Assembly: GCA_903642235.1 (NCBI GenBank)
Contig: CAHJWL010000003.1
Span: forward strand, 124,001 to 188,000
Direction: 5' to 3'
Length of the DNA: 64,000 nt
Source: Acidobacteriaceae bacterium
GTDB lineage: Bacteria; Acidobacteriota; Terriglobia; Terriglobales; Acidobacteriaceae
Within the stretch, counting starts at the first letter, position 1, and each line of letters begins with the position of its first letter. Under the pieces are notes generated by a model. It ran no database searches. It was given only the letters and a program-made list of their open reading frames with translations, and had not been told where the DNA came from. A program made the position numbers and the translations under genes. Of the stretch, positions 40,604 to 49,822 are shown piece by piece.

Positions 40604-42337
40604 CTAATCCACTACGAAAGGCGCAGACTCTGCGATCTGCTGCTTTGAGACACCATCATTGACCTTGATCGTAACCTGATACTTCCCAGGAGAGAGGCTG
40701 GCAAGCGGTACACTCCGCTCAAGAGTCACCTGATCCGCATTCGGACTGATCTTGGAGGTCAGTTCCTGTGTATCAAGAAGAAGCTTGTTCGTCGCCATGT
40801 CAACGATCTGGTATTCGACCGTAGCCGCATTCTGCTTGCTCTTCTCGTCGATCCCAAGATTGTAGACCTGCATCCAGAAGTTCAAGCTCTGGGCACGATG
40901 AAAGGTGACCGGAGCCGCACCACCGGCAGGGACGCGCGGGCGGATGCGTGTGTTCCCAATAACAAAGTTTCCCGCTCCAATGTCTTTTGAGGGCACGCGC
41001 TCCATCTGATCGGCCAGAATCAGCGATGAGGCGGAAAGCTTGTCGTCATCGTACTTCGGTACGTTGACGCTTCGTCTCCACGTTCCGACATGGTCCGGCG
41101 CATTGACGTCCTTGATAACAATATCCACCTTATACAGACCGGGGCGCATCGGCAGAGACTTCCACCACACTGAGACATTGTTCTGCGTGCGAGCGAGAAG
41201 CTCGCTGGGCACCTGAACGTTGACGGTATCTTCAAAGGTCTGCACAGCACGATGATTGAGGTTTGAAACTCGTCCAAGAATATTGACCGTGCCGATCGCG
41301 ACACCCTCTTTGTTCGAAAAGGTGATATCCCGGTTTCGGATCTGCAATGTCAGCGGAACCAGCACAGTATCGTTCGTCACCTTGACGTAATCGGTGCGCA
41401 CATCGAAGAGAAAAGGCGGTCCCGTCAAAACCTTTGAGGTAGCCATGAACGCCTCAAGATCTTTGAACTTGATCTGGGGCGCTCCCATCAGTTTGGAGAA
41501 AGTATTCAGGCGATCAAACTGCTTGCTCTGGTTTGACTGGCTCATAGGCCCGGCGCCCAGCTGCTCCAGACCGCCTCCAGAGAATCGGTCGGCCTGCTTT
41601 GCCTGCCCGGTCTGCTCATAGAGAGTCTGGCCGGCACCCGGTGTGTGTTTGAGAGCGTCCTTCTCTGAGCGATCGAGTGTCATGTGGTAGTCGCCGCACA
41701 TGCAGGTGTCGACAAACTCTACATCAATATTATCACCGATGCCTTCGATGTAGCGGTAATGCCAGGTCTCGAAGGGGAAGGTTGAGGTGCTGCCGCCTCC
41801 CTCCTCCATGGGCCGTTCATAGTTCCCACCGCTGGGGTGAGAGTCAATGCTGTCCGGCTTGCCATAGGCGATATAGATGTGACCGCGATCTGTCTTCCAG
41901 CCTGGTTTTCCTGCCGCAAAATGCTCGTTGGAGTAGGCAATGCGTGCGTAGTGTTCCTCGCGATATTCGTTGTCAGGCGAGTCTGGATTTGGATTGCGGC
42001 GAAGCCAGAAGTTCTCAATAAATTGGTCGCGTTCCTCATCATTGCCAAGAGCCTTGAACGCCTGCATCTCCTGATCCGTGATGATCCATCGCACGTCTTG
42101 ATCCAGCCAGGTCTTGTAGCTGCCTTTAAGCTCCTGCTTCAGGCTCTTCTGCTGCTGAATGCGCTCTTTATCGCTCAATCGCCGCTTCAGCGGATCAGGC
42201 TTCTCTTCCTGAACAGGAGCCTTCGTCACGGCATCAGGCGTCGCGCTCTCTTGGGCTACGGCTTGCGGCATTCTTACCTGCAGAAAACCCAGCGCACAAA
42301 GCGCAAAAGCGACGGTACGGCCCTGATTCCATTTCAT
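40604..42337 (-). CDS. GWxTD domain-containing exported protein
   Basis: Protein of 577 residues with signal peptide (TVAFALCALGFLQVRM, AVAQ). The GWxTD domain occupies about residues 75-230; the signature is GKPGWKTDRGHIYIAYGKPD (GWKTD at 146-150), with WHYRYIEG downstream. The C-terminal half is Ig-like beta-sheet (VTLERSVPLASLSPGKYQVTI). GWxTD proteins are common in Acidobacteria and Bacteroidetes and have no known biochemical function. GGGAG lies 9 bases before the ATG. Divergent from the adaptor gene at 42539 across a 200-base promoter region. Confidence 0.88.
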   Translation of the reverse strand: MKWNQGRTVAFALCALGFLQVRMPQAVAQESATPDAVTKAPVQEEKPDPLKRRLSDKERIQQQKSLKQELKGSYKTWLDQDVRWIITDQEMQAFKALGNDEERDQFIENFWLRRNPNPDSPDNEYREEHYARIAYSNEHFAAGKPGWKTDRGHIYIAYGKPDSIDSHPSGGNYERPMEEGGGSTSTFPFETWHYRYIEGIGDNIDVEFVDTCMCGDYHMTLDRSEKDALKHTPGAGQTLYEQTGQAKQADRFSGGGLEQLGAGPMSQSNQSKQFDRLNTFSKLMGAPQIKFKDLEAFMATSKVLTGPPFLFDVRTDYVKVTNDTVLVPLTLQIRNRDITFSNKEGVAIGTVNILGRVSNLNHRAVQTFEDTVNVQVPSELLARTQNNVSVWWKSLPMRPGLYKVDIVIKDVNAPDHVGTWRRSVNVPKYDDDKLSASSLILADQMERVPSKDIGAGNFVIGNTRIRPRVPAGGAAPVTFHRAQSLNFWMQVYNLGIDEKSKQNAATVEYQIVDMATNKLLLDTQELTSKISPNADQVTLERSVPLASLSPGKYQVTIKVNDGVSKQQIAESAPFVVD

Positions 42338-42432
42338 CCGAAGGTGCTCCCTGGTAACGCCATCATTCTACGGTGACAAAGGCCTGCGGACAAGGGGCCG
42401 CCATTGATGACAGAGTTTGCAGTTGGGCTGTA

Positions 42433-42438
42433 TATAAT
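42433..42438 (+). promoter_or_regulatory. TATAAT -10 box upstream of the second adaptor gene
   Basis: A perfect TATAAT, about 100 bases before the adaptor ATG. A -35 is not clear (ATGACA lies about 18-20 bases upstream). The leader would be about 95 bases and contains a small hairpin (TCCCGCA...TGCGGGA, 42448-42473). Confidence 0.45.
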
Positions 42439-42538
42439 CTGGTTCGAATCCCGCAGGCATCAAAGATGCGGGACGGCTTGAATCTAAAGGAACTATCGCC
42501 TCTTCTGCCCGGTCCGAAATGGAATACGCCAGAACACT

Positions 42539-43927
42539 ATGACTCTTAAGAAAACACTCCTTATCGTCGGCCTGCTGGTTCTCGCTGGTCTCATCGGCTT
42601 TGGCATCGTTCAGCACAACAAGGCTGGTACGGTCAAAGTGACGACCGGTAAAGTCGTCCGGCAGGATCTCGTCGCGATGGTGAGTGGTACCGGACAGATC
42701 AAGCCGAAGACTTATGTCAACGTCGGAGCCACTGCCTTCGGGCGAATCACCCGGCTCGACGTCAAAGAAGGGGATCACGTCAAGCAGGGTACGGTGCTGG
42801 CGACGATCGAAAACGTACAGCCTTCTGCCACGGTCGCGGCTCAGCAGGCAACCATCGCGTCGTCAAAGACCGACGTCCTTTCAAATGTCGCAGCAGAGAA
42901 GACGGCTGCAGCGAATGTGCAGCAGGCCAAGGCAGATCTCGAGCAGAAGCAACTGGACTACACCCGGGCGCACTCGTTGTACGACGAACGATTGATCTCG
43001 AAGCAGGACTTCGACGCGAAGCAAGCCGCTTTTGACATGGCGACGGCGACGCTCGCACAGCGCCAGGCGGCTGAGAATCAAACTCAGGCACAGACGCTCT
43101 CGGCGCGAGCGCATGTGAATCAAACGGTGGCCAGCCAACGGGCGAACTACGACGCGCTGGATAAAACTGTGAGCCGTGCACCCTTTAACGGCCTGGTCAC
43201 GAATGTCCCGGTTCGTGAGGGCGAGACCGTCGTCGTCGGCATTCAGAATGCCGAAGGCTCTACACTCATGACCCTCGCTGACATGTCCGTCATCACGGCC
43301 GAAGTCAAAGTGGATGAGACCGACATCGTCAACGTTCGGCTCGGCCAGCCCGCAGAAGTCAGCGTTGATGCGCTTCCTGGTAAGACCTTCAAGGGTCATG
43401 TGACCGAAGTCGGCGACCAGGCTCTTTTGCGGACCACCGGCATCGCGACCAGCCAGAGCACGACGGGAACAGAAGAGGCCAAGGATTTCAAGGTTGTTGT
43501 CACGCTGGACGACAGCTCCGACCAGTTACGGCCCGGTCTCTCCGCGACCGCAAAGATCACCACGGCACATCGGACGAACGTTCTCACAATCCCAATCCAG
43601 GCGCTGGTAGAGAGAGACCCGGATGCCGAGAAAGTCTTCGCAGCGAATGGCGGCAAGCCAAAGCCCGGAACTGTAGAAGCATCGATGTCAGCGAGACCGA
43701 AGACCGTCCAGGGCATCTACCGCCTCACGACGGACCGGAAGAAAGCGCACGCTGACTTCATTCCAGTCTCAACCGGCATCACCGGCGCCACAGAGATTGA
43801 AGTTCTCAGCGGCTTACAACCGGATGAGGAGATTGTGACTGGAGCGTACAAGATCCTGCGCGGTCTGAAGAGCGGTACCATGGTGAAGCCTGACAATACT
43901 CCTGAAGCGGCTCCGCCAACCGAGTAA
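42539..43927 (+). CDS. Periplasmic adaptor subunit (MacA/HlyD family)
   Basis: Membrane-fusion protein of 462 residues: N-terminal anchor (LLIVGLLVLAGLIGFGIVQ), lipoyl-like half VNVGATAFGRITRLDVKEGD, a long coiled coil, then RAPFNGLVTNVPVREGETVVVG (second half), barrel region VDALPGKTFKGHVTEVGD and membrane-proximal domain with VLSGLQPDEEIVTGAYKIL. MacA-type adaptors pair with a MacB-type ABC transporter and TolC. The next gene encodes an ATPase only. No Shine-Dalgarno is clear. Not the same as the adaptor at 23910. Confidence 0.91.
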   Translation: MTLKKTLLIVGLLVLAGLIGFGIVQHNKAGTVKVTTGKVVRQDLVAMVSGTGQIKPKTYVNVGATAFGRITRLDVKEGDHVKQGTVLATIENVQPSATVAAQQATIASSKTDVLSNVAAEKTAAANVQQAKADLEQKQLDYTRAHSLYDERLISKQDFDAKQAAFDMATATLAQRQAAENQTQAQTLSARAHVNQTVASQRANYDALDKTVSRAPFNGLVTNVPVREGETVVVGIQNAEGSTLMTLADMSVITAEVKVDETDIVNVRLGQPAEVSVDALPGKTFKGHVTEVGDQALLRTTGIATSQSTTGTEEAKDFKVVVTLDDSSDQLRPGLSATAKITTAHRTNVLTIPIQALVERDPDAEKVFAANGGKPKPGTVEASMSARPKTVQGIYRLTTDRKKAHADFIPVSTGITGATEIEVLSGLQPDEEIVTGAYKILRGLKSGTMVKPDNTPEAAPPTE

Positions 43928-44005
43928 GGGTGGAATCAAGAGTCGGGAACTAAGGGGCCAGGTCTCGCGTACATGGACTTGTGTCGTGATGGGAGATAAC
44001 GCGGA

Positions 44006-44755
44006 ATGATCTCGGAACTTGCATCGACTCTTGAAGACCAGCCTGCAAAGGGACCGCTTCCTGGCGACATCATCGTTACGGATAACCTTTGGAAGACCTA
44101 CTCCATGGGCGACCAGGAGGTACATGCGCTGCGGGGAGTAAACCTGCGCATCCGTCAGAATGAGTATGTCGCCATCATGGGTCCATCGGGTTCCGGTAAG
44201 TCCACTCTGATGAACCTGATCGGCTGTCTGGACTCGCCGTCGCAGGGCCGCTACTGGCTGAATGGTCACGATGTCTCCGAGCTGAATGATGATGAATTGG
44301 CGCGCATCCGCAACAAGGAGATTGGCTTTGTCTTCCAGACCTTCAATCTCCTGGCACGAGCCACATCTCTCCATAATGTCGAGCTGCCGTTGATCTACAA
44401 CGGCACCCCTGCGACGGAGCGGACCGCGCGGGCCAAGGCTGTGCTCGAATCGGTCAATCTTGGAACGCGCATGATGCACAAGCCGAACGAGCTCTCGGGC
44501 GGCCAGCGCCAGCGTGTCGCCATCGCCCGCGCCCTGGTGAACCGGCCCTCGATCATTCTGGCCGACGAACCAACAGGCAATCTGGACTCGAAGACTGGAG
44601 AAGAGATCATGGCGCTCTTTGACGATCTCCACGCGAAAGGCAACACCATCGTTCTCGTCACGCATGAACCTGACATCGCGGAGTTTGCAGACCGTATCGT
44701 GACCATACGCGACGGAGTCATTGCGAGCGATCACGCGTCCAGCCGCCGCCGATAG
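44006..44755 (+). CDS. ABC transporter ATP-binding protein (LolD/MacB type)
   Basis: ATPase of 249 residues: Walker [23 protein letters not shown]-loop region [15 protein letters not shown], signature [20 protein letters not shown], Walker [19 protein letters not shown]-loop [15 protein letters not shown]. Length and motifs match LolD or the stand-alone MacB-type ATPase that works with a separate FtsX-fold permease. No such permease gene follows; the next gene encodes an 845-residue exported protein. The ATPase follows the adaptor by 78 bases. Confidence 0.93.
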   Translation: MISELASTLEDQPAKGPLPGDIIVTDNLWKTYSMGDQEVHALRGVNLRIRQNEYVAIMGPSGSGKSTLMNLIGCLDSPSQGRYWLNGHDVSELNDDELARIRNKEIGFVFQTFNLLARATSLHNVELPLIYNGTPATERTARAKAVLESVNLGTRMMHKPNELSGGQRQRVAIARALVNRPSIILADEPTGNLDSKTGEEIMALFDDLHAKGNTIVLVTHEPDIAEFADRIVTIRDGVIASDHASSRRR

Positions 44756-44806
44756 CTGTCTCGGCACTCTACATCCTTCGTGCAGCGAGCGAACGAGACG
44801 ACCGTC

Positions 44807-44812
44807 TAAGAT
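44807..44812 (+). promoter_or_regulatory. -10-like element of the 845-residue exported protein gene
   Basis: TAAGAT ends six bases before the ATG at 44819, with no ribosome binding site between; suggests a leaderless transcript. Confidence 0.45.
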
Positions 44813-44818
44813 GTATCT

Positions 44819-47356
44819 ATGGCTTCGTTTGCTCGATTTGGCTGTCTGTGGCTCCTGCTGTGCTCCTGCCTTGGCCTCTCCGCTTCTGCGGTAGATACAG
44901 CACGCTTTGACCTGAGCGGCCCTAAAATTGACGTCCGCGTTACGCGGGATGGGAGATCCCTGCCGATTGCGGCTGTGCCGAATCTTCTTGAAGCGGATCA
45001 TCTCTGGTTGCATGCCGATCTGCCGGAGACGCAGTCAGTGAAGTACCTGCTGGTTGCTGTGTTCCTACGCGGCACTACCAACCCGCCGCCTGAAAACTGG
45101 ATCGTCAAGATTCAGACCTGGGACAAAAAGATTAAAGCCGAGGGAGCTGAAGTGGTTGTTCCACCAGGAGCGCAGCAGGTGCTGCTGCTTCTGGCGCCGG
45201 AGACGGGCGGAGACATCAGCGCACTCCGATCTGCGATCCGCGCCCGGCCAGGTGTCTTCGTACGTGCCTCTCAGGACCTGAATGAGGCAGGCTTCGAGCA
45301 GGCCCGGATCGAGAAGTACCTGGACCAGATGCGTCAGGTTCCGCCGACGGACACTAAGGCGATCGCGGTGCATTCTGATCTGCTGGCGCGGACCCTGAAC
45401 CTCAAGCCCAACCCGGACTGCTTCAAGCGGCTCGTTGACGCGCAGTACAACTGCCTGACACAGAGCGGAACGCAGAGCCTTCTGGATGACGGACATGGTC
45501 AGTCGATCGTCAACACCCTCACCAGTGGAGCAAGTTCCGACCTGATTAACTCGGCAAGCACGACACAGATGGCCGGCGGAGGCATGTATAGCGCCTACGT
45601 CGGATCCATCGTTGATGTCGTGCGCATCATGAGCAATCTCCACACGGCGCATTACTCCTATATTCCCGCAATTGCATTTCCGCAGAACGAATCTCTTAAT
45701 CTGCGGCTGAATACGCCACCCTCTTTCGAGAATCCTAAGTCGGTCATCGTCATTGGTCTTCCTGCCGTACAGAAAGCGCCGCCGCCTCTGCTGCGGGCGT
45801 CTGACCCCAAACACGTCACCTGTCTTCTGCGATCCGATGTCACCCTTCCGGTAGAAGGCGCTCCTCTCGTCTTTTCCACCTCGTTCGCGCACGATCTGGT
45901 TCTCAATCGGGAGCAACTCACACACGGGTCGGATCTGGTCCTCACACCGGATGCCTTCCAGGGTGGGCTGGTGGTGCATCCTGCACCGGCTGCACGCCAT
46001 CCCCTGCCCGCAACGACAAACGCTGCCTCTGCTCCAGGGAGCATTACCGCATCGGCCTTATCAGCTGCAGCAATCGCGGGAACCCCTCCCGTTGAGCCAT
46101 CCACCGAAGGCACGGCAACCGTAACCGGCCAATGGGGCTTCGATACGTTCTCGGGCCCTACCCTCCCCGTGCAGAGTGCGGCGGGCAGCGGGTGGAAGCT
46201 TACGGCGTCCGACGATCACATCATCCTTGGAGAGAAGAACCACCTGCTCCTTTCCTCCACAGGCACCGCCTGCATCGAGTCCGTGACCGCACAGGAGAGT
46301 GGAGAAGCCGAGCAGAAGCTCGAGTGGAAACCCGGCGAGAAACATAACGTGGTTGCACTCGATCTTCCGCTGCACTCGAGTAGCCCCGGTGCTGTTCGCC
46401 TTTTGGTTCGTCAATACGGCAAGGAAGAGCCCGAACTGCTCTCCATGCAGGCTTTCTCAAAGCCTGCCGAGATCAAGGGCGTGGACTATCACCTTGGTGA
46501 TTCAAGCCTCTCGCTGTCCGGTTCCAATCTGTCTGAGGTCAAGCAGATACAGTTTGGTGGCCTCACCTTCATGCAGCCCGTCGGCGCAGATCACCCCGGA
46601 AGTGTACTAAGCCCGGCTGGAGGCACGCCGCCGCTGCTGCTCAAACTGACCTCCGGGAACGTCTCTCCGAAGCTAAAAGCAGGAGCGCAACTTACAGGAG
46701 AGGTCACCCTTGCAGACGGGAGAACGTTGAATCTTCCCTTCACCGCCCAGGAGCCTCGGCCTTCCATCGCCATCCTAAGCCGTCGTGTCGTTCGCACCCC
46801 AGAGGCCTCGCCGATCCAGCTTCTCAACCAGGATGACGTCCCACTCGATGCCGAACTCATCCTCTCTCTCCGATCCGGCAGCGCATTTCCGCGTGATGGT
46901 CAGATCGAGATCGCCAGCGAAGACGACTCTCTTCACGACAAGCTCGGTATGTCCGACAACTCGCTCGTCCTGCAGGATCGCAATACGGTTTTGACCCAGA
47001 TTAACCTGCGCAAGACCTTCGGCAGCTCTGCTTTCGGACCGCTCCGCCTTCGGCTTGTGCTTCACGATGGGACCGTCGGCGACTGGATTGCACTTGCAAC
47101 CCTGGTACGCCTGCCGCAGCTTACAGACCTGAGTTGCACCGCGGCCGGCACGCTCAACTGCGCCCTGACAGGGAGCAATCTTTACCTTCTTGGCAGCGTG
47201 GCGCCGGACTCCTCCTTTGCGAAACCCGTTGAGGTTCCCGATGGATTTGTAGGCGCGACTCTGATGGTGCCGAAGCCAACAAGCGGACCTCTGTACCTGA
47301 AGCTGAGAGACGATCCCAACTCGGTGGGAACAATCACTTTGCAACCACACTCGTAG
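44819..47356 (+). CDS. Large exported protein of unknown function, 845 residues
   Basis: Exported protein (signal peptide CLWLLLCSCLGLSASAV). The N-terminal third is mixed alpha/beta; the middle contains an Ala/Thr/Pro/Ser-rich linker (about 395-435: AARHPLPATTNAASAPGS) and the C-terminal half is beta-rich, Ig-like and repeated in feel (SIAILSRRVVRTPEASPIQL; LEVTLADGRTLNLP-like segments). I do not recognise the protein. It follows the adaptor-ATPase pair by 63 bases, is very probably periplasmic or surface-attached, and may be cargo or an accessory of that transporter. A possible leaderless promoter (TAAGAT) precedes the ATG. Confidence 0.7.
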   Translation: MASFARFGCLWLLLCSCLGLSASAVDTARFDLSGPKIDVRVTRDGRSLPIAAVPNLLEADHLWLHADLPETQSVKYLLVAVFLRGTTNPPPENWIVKIQTWDKKIKAEGAEVVVPPGAQQVLLLLAPETGGDISALRSAIRARPGVFVRASQDLNEAGFEQARIEKYLDQMRQVPPTDTKAIAVHSDLLARTLNLKPNPDCFKRLVDAQYNCLTQSGTQSLLDDGHGQSIVNTLTSGASSDLINSASTTQMAGGGMYSAYVGSIVDVVRIMSNLHTAHYSYIPAIAFPQNESLNLRLNTPPSFENPKSVIVIGLPAVQKAPPPLLRASDPKHVTCLLRSDVTLPVEGAPLVFSTSFAHDLVLNREQLTHGSDLVLTPDAFQGGLVVHPAPAARHPLPATTNAASAPGSITASALSAAAIAGTPPVEPSTEGTATVTGQWGFDTFSGPTLPVQSAAGSGWKLTASDDHIILGEKNHLLLSSTGTACIESVTAQESGEAEQKLEWKPGEKHNVVALDLPLHSSSPGAVRLLVRQYGKEEPELLSMQAFSKPAEIKGVDYHLGDSSLSLSGSNLSEVKQIQFGGLTFMQPVGADHPGSVLSPAGGTPPLLLKLTSGNVSPKLKAGAQLTGEVTLADGRTLNLPFTAQEPRPSIAILSRRVVRTPEASPIQLLNQDDVPLDAELILSLRSGSAFPRDGQIEIASEDDSLHDKLGMSDNSLVLQDRNTVLTQINLRKTFGSSAFGPLRLRLVLHDGTVGDWIALATLVRLPQLTDLSCTAAGTLNCALTGSNLYLLGSVAPDSSFAKPVEVPDGFVGATLMVPKPTSGPLYLKLRDDPNSVGTITLQPHS

Positions 47357-47406
47357 ACAAGCCCGTGATCGTCTTCGAGACAGCCGAAACGGCCTTCCTC
47401 GCGAGC

Positions 47407-48993
47407 TCAGACGAGCTTCTTTCGCACCTCGCTGTGGTAGCGGCTGTAGCTGAAGTAAACCACCAGGCCGATGAGCAGCCAGACGATCAACCGTATCCAG
47501 TTCCATTTGCCGAGCGTGTACATCATGTACCCGTTGAACGCGATTCCAAGAATAGGAACGAAGGGCACAAGCGGCGTCTTGAAGGGACGAGGACGATCGG
47601 GATCAGTTCTACGAAGCACGAGAATGGCAATACAGACGATGACAAACGCCAGCAACGTTCCGATGTTGACCATCTTTCCGATGTCATCGATCGGCGTCAC
47701 ACTGCCAACGATCGCCGCAAGCAAACCTGCGAGGATCGTTCCCTTCCAGGGAGTACGAAATCTTGGATGGATATCCCCGAAAAATTTCTTCGGCAGCAGA
47801 CCATCATGCGCCATGGCGTAAAGAACGCGGCTTTGGCCGAGCAGCATAACAAGCATCACGCTTGTCAGGCCGGCAATCGAACCGATTGTGACGATATTGG
47901 CAGCCCAGCCCACCTGATAGTCGAGAAAAGCGCGAACAATTGGCGCCTCGATATTGATGGATTGGTATGGAATCATACCGGTCAGGACCGCGGCGATGCC
48001 TATGTAGAGCAGCGTGCAGATAAACAGCGAAAGAATGATTCCAATCGGCAGATCGCGCTGTGGATTCTTCGCCTCTTGCGCAGTGGTTGAAACCGCGTCA
48101 AAGCCAATATAGGAAAAGAAGACCAGACCTGCAGCCAGGCCAATACCGCCCATGCCGAATGGAGCAAAGCTGTGCCAGTCCGATCCCCAGTTTGCCCGAT
48201 TAACATAGTGCGAGCCGAGGCCGAGCACGAAGAGAACAACCGCAAGCTTCATCACGACGATGCCGCTGTTGAACTTGGCAGACTCCTTGATACCAACGAC
48301 AAGAATTGTCGTTATTACCAGAGCTATGAGAAAGGCGGGAAGGTTAAAACCTAGCTCGACACCAAACAGACGCGGTGCGTTGAGGAGAGTGTGCGCCTTC
48401 GCCGTCAACTCGGGTGTTGGATGCTGGACCAACGCAAGCAGAGCCGCGCTGAATTCACGCGTACCCTGTACCAGCTCCGGGTGCGCTGCATGCAGAGCGT
48501 CGCGGCAGACCGTGGTAAGAGCCGTCCGCAGACCCGTCCAGTGGTCATACGCCATCCAGAGCGGGAACTTCAGTCCGAAGATCGCCAGAAACTCTACGAA
48601 GTTGTTCGACCACCCGGATGAGACCGTGCTCGCGCCCATCGCATACTCAAGGGTGAGATCCCATCCGATGATCCACGCAAACAGCTCACCGAGCGTCGCG
48701 TAGGCATACGTGTAGGCCGATCCGGCGAGCGGGATCATCGCGGCAAACTCGGCGTAGCACAGGCCGGCGAACGCGCAGCCCAATCCAGAAAGGACAAAGG
48801 CCAGCATCAGCGCCGGTCCGGCGGAGTGTGCGCCGATCCCTGAAAGCACAAAGATGCCAGCACCGATGACAGCACCGATTCCAAGAGCTGTCAGGGAGAC
48901 CACGCCGAGCGACCGCTCGAGCGTATCGCTTCCCTCTTCCTGTGCCTGCGCCAGCAACACCTGCATGGATTTCTTCGCAAAGAGACTCGACAT
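47407..48993 (-). CDS. APC-family amino-acid permease (cationic amino-acid transporter-like)
   Basis: Inner-membrane transporter of 528 residues with 12 or more helices. TM1 carries the substrate loop GIGAVIGAGIFVLSG (38-52); SAYTYAYATLGELFAWIIGWDLTLEYAMG is the TM3-region signature. It resembles CAT-type transporters (arginine/lysine) more than GABA or Glu permeases, but specificity cannot be read off. An unusual hydrophilic insert of about 65 residues lies at 145-212 (from MAYDHWTGLRTALTT to LLNAPRLFG), between helices. The AAGG immediately before the ATG is too close to act as a normal ribosome binding site. Convergent with the 845-residue exported protein gene. Confidence 0.9.
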   Translation of the reverse strand: MSSLFAKKSMQVLLAQAQEEGSDTLERSLGVVSLTALGIGAVIGAGIFVLSGIGAHSAGPALMLAFVLSGLGCAFAGLCYAEFAAMIPLAGSAYTYAYATLGELFAWIIGWDLTLEYAMGASTVSSGWSNNFVEFLAIFGLKFPLWMAYDHWTGLRTALTTVCRDALHAAHPELVQGTREFSAALLALVQHPTPELTAKAHTLLNAPRLFGVELGFNLPAFLIALVITTILVVGIKESAKFNSGIVVMKLAVVLFVLGLGSHYVNRANWGSDWHSFAPFGMGGIGLAAGLVFFSYIGFDAVSTTAQEAKNPQRDLPIGIILSLFICTLLYIGIAAVLTGMIPYQSINIEAPIVRAFLDYQVGWAANIVTIGSIAGLTSVMLVMLLGQSRVLYAMAHDGLLPKKFFGDIHPRFRTPWKGTILAGLLAAIVGSVTPIDDIGKMVNIGTLLAFVIVCIAILVLRRTDPDRPRPFKTPLVPFVPILGIAFNGYMMYTLGKWNWIRLIVWLLIGLVVYFSYSRYHSEVRKKLV

Positions 48994-49174
48994 CCTTCAA
49001 CGTTCCTCAGTCTTCCCGGATCTTCTTGTGCAGGAAATACTGCATTCTTCAGGCTGGAGACGCCTGCAACAACACCGCAGCAAACGATGTCTACGGGAAC
49101 CAGCCTGTCAGCATTTAACGCAATAGTAGTGCACCCGCACCGAATCCGGTACGGTCGATCCTTAAGCAAGGCTC

Positions 49175-49822
49175 TCAGTCGCCAGAACCGGCCGCCTCGA
49201 GCAGCCCTGACGCGCTCTCGAAGACGCTCTCTCCTGCTTTGAACAGGGCTCCGATTACAGCGACGCTGCTTGCTCCGGCGGCGAAAACGTCGGGCATGCC
49301 TTCGAGAGAAATGCCGCCGATAGCAACAACGGGTCGTTTCGTAAGGGACCGCACCTCTCGCAACCCCGCAAGACCGACTGCGGGCTCGGCATCAGGTTTG
49401 GTTGTGGTTCGAAAGATCGGTCCGAACGCCAGATAGTCTGCATCCGTCTCTGCCGCGAGAAGGAACTGCGCGGCTGTGTGCGTGGAAACCCCAACAACAC
49501 GGTCTGCACCGACGATTCGGCGAGCCTCAGAGACAGCGGCGTCCGTTTGCCCAACGTGAACGCCGTCCCACCTCGCTTCCACTGCAATCTCCGGCCAGTC
49601 ATTCAGAATCAGGATTGCATCGGTGCCCGCAAAGAGCCTTCTTATCGCGCGTGCATTTCTTAGGATCTCCGCTTCTGTCTCGTGCTTGTCACGGTATTGC
49701 AGCAGCTTCAATCCAGCGTCTCGCAGTGACGCCGCTGCTGGCAGCAGATCAAAACCCGTCGCCCGCACGGCGCTACCATCCAAAATGCCGTAGAGCCTCG
49801 GAAACTGCCCGAAAGCTATCAA
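49175..49822 (-). CDS. thiE: Thiamine-phosphate synthase
   Basis: Thiamine phosphate pyrophosphorylase, 215 residues: condenses HMP-PP and thiazole phosphate. Family blocks: [52 protein letters not shown] and [12 protein letters not shown]. It starts with TTG overlapping the accC stop (TTGA), so it is translationally coupled to the acetyl-CoA carboxylase genes. No TPP riboswitch is visible upstream; none is needed if it is read from the acc transcript. No other thi gene is nearby. Confidence 0.93.
   Translation of the reverse strand: MIAFGQFPRLYGILDGSAVRATGFDLLPAAASLRDAGLKLLQYRDKHETEAEILRNARAIRRLFAGTDAILILNDWPEIAVEARWDGVHVGQTDAAVSEARRIVGADRVVGVSTHTAAQFLLAAETDADYLAFGPIFRTTTKPDAEPAVGLAGLREVRSLTKRPVVAIGGISLEGMPDVFAAGASSVAVIGALFKAGESVFESASGLLEAAGSGD

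Noticed and set aside
42441..42455. GGTTCGAATCCC, resembling a tRNA T arm
   Set aside because: The flanking bases do not pair as a T stem (TCTGG against CCCGC) and no acceptor or anticodon arm exists nearby.
48994..49822. TPP riboswitch for thiE
   Set aside because: thiE is translated from an overlap with accC, and no THI-box-like conserved stems were recognised upstream.
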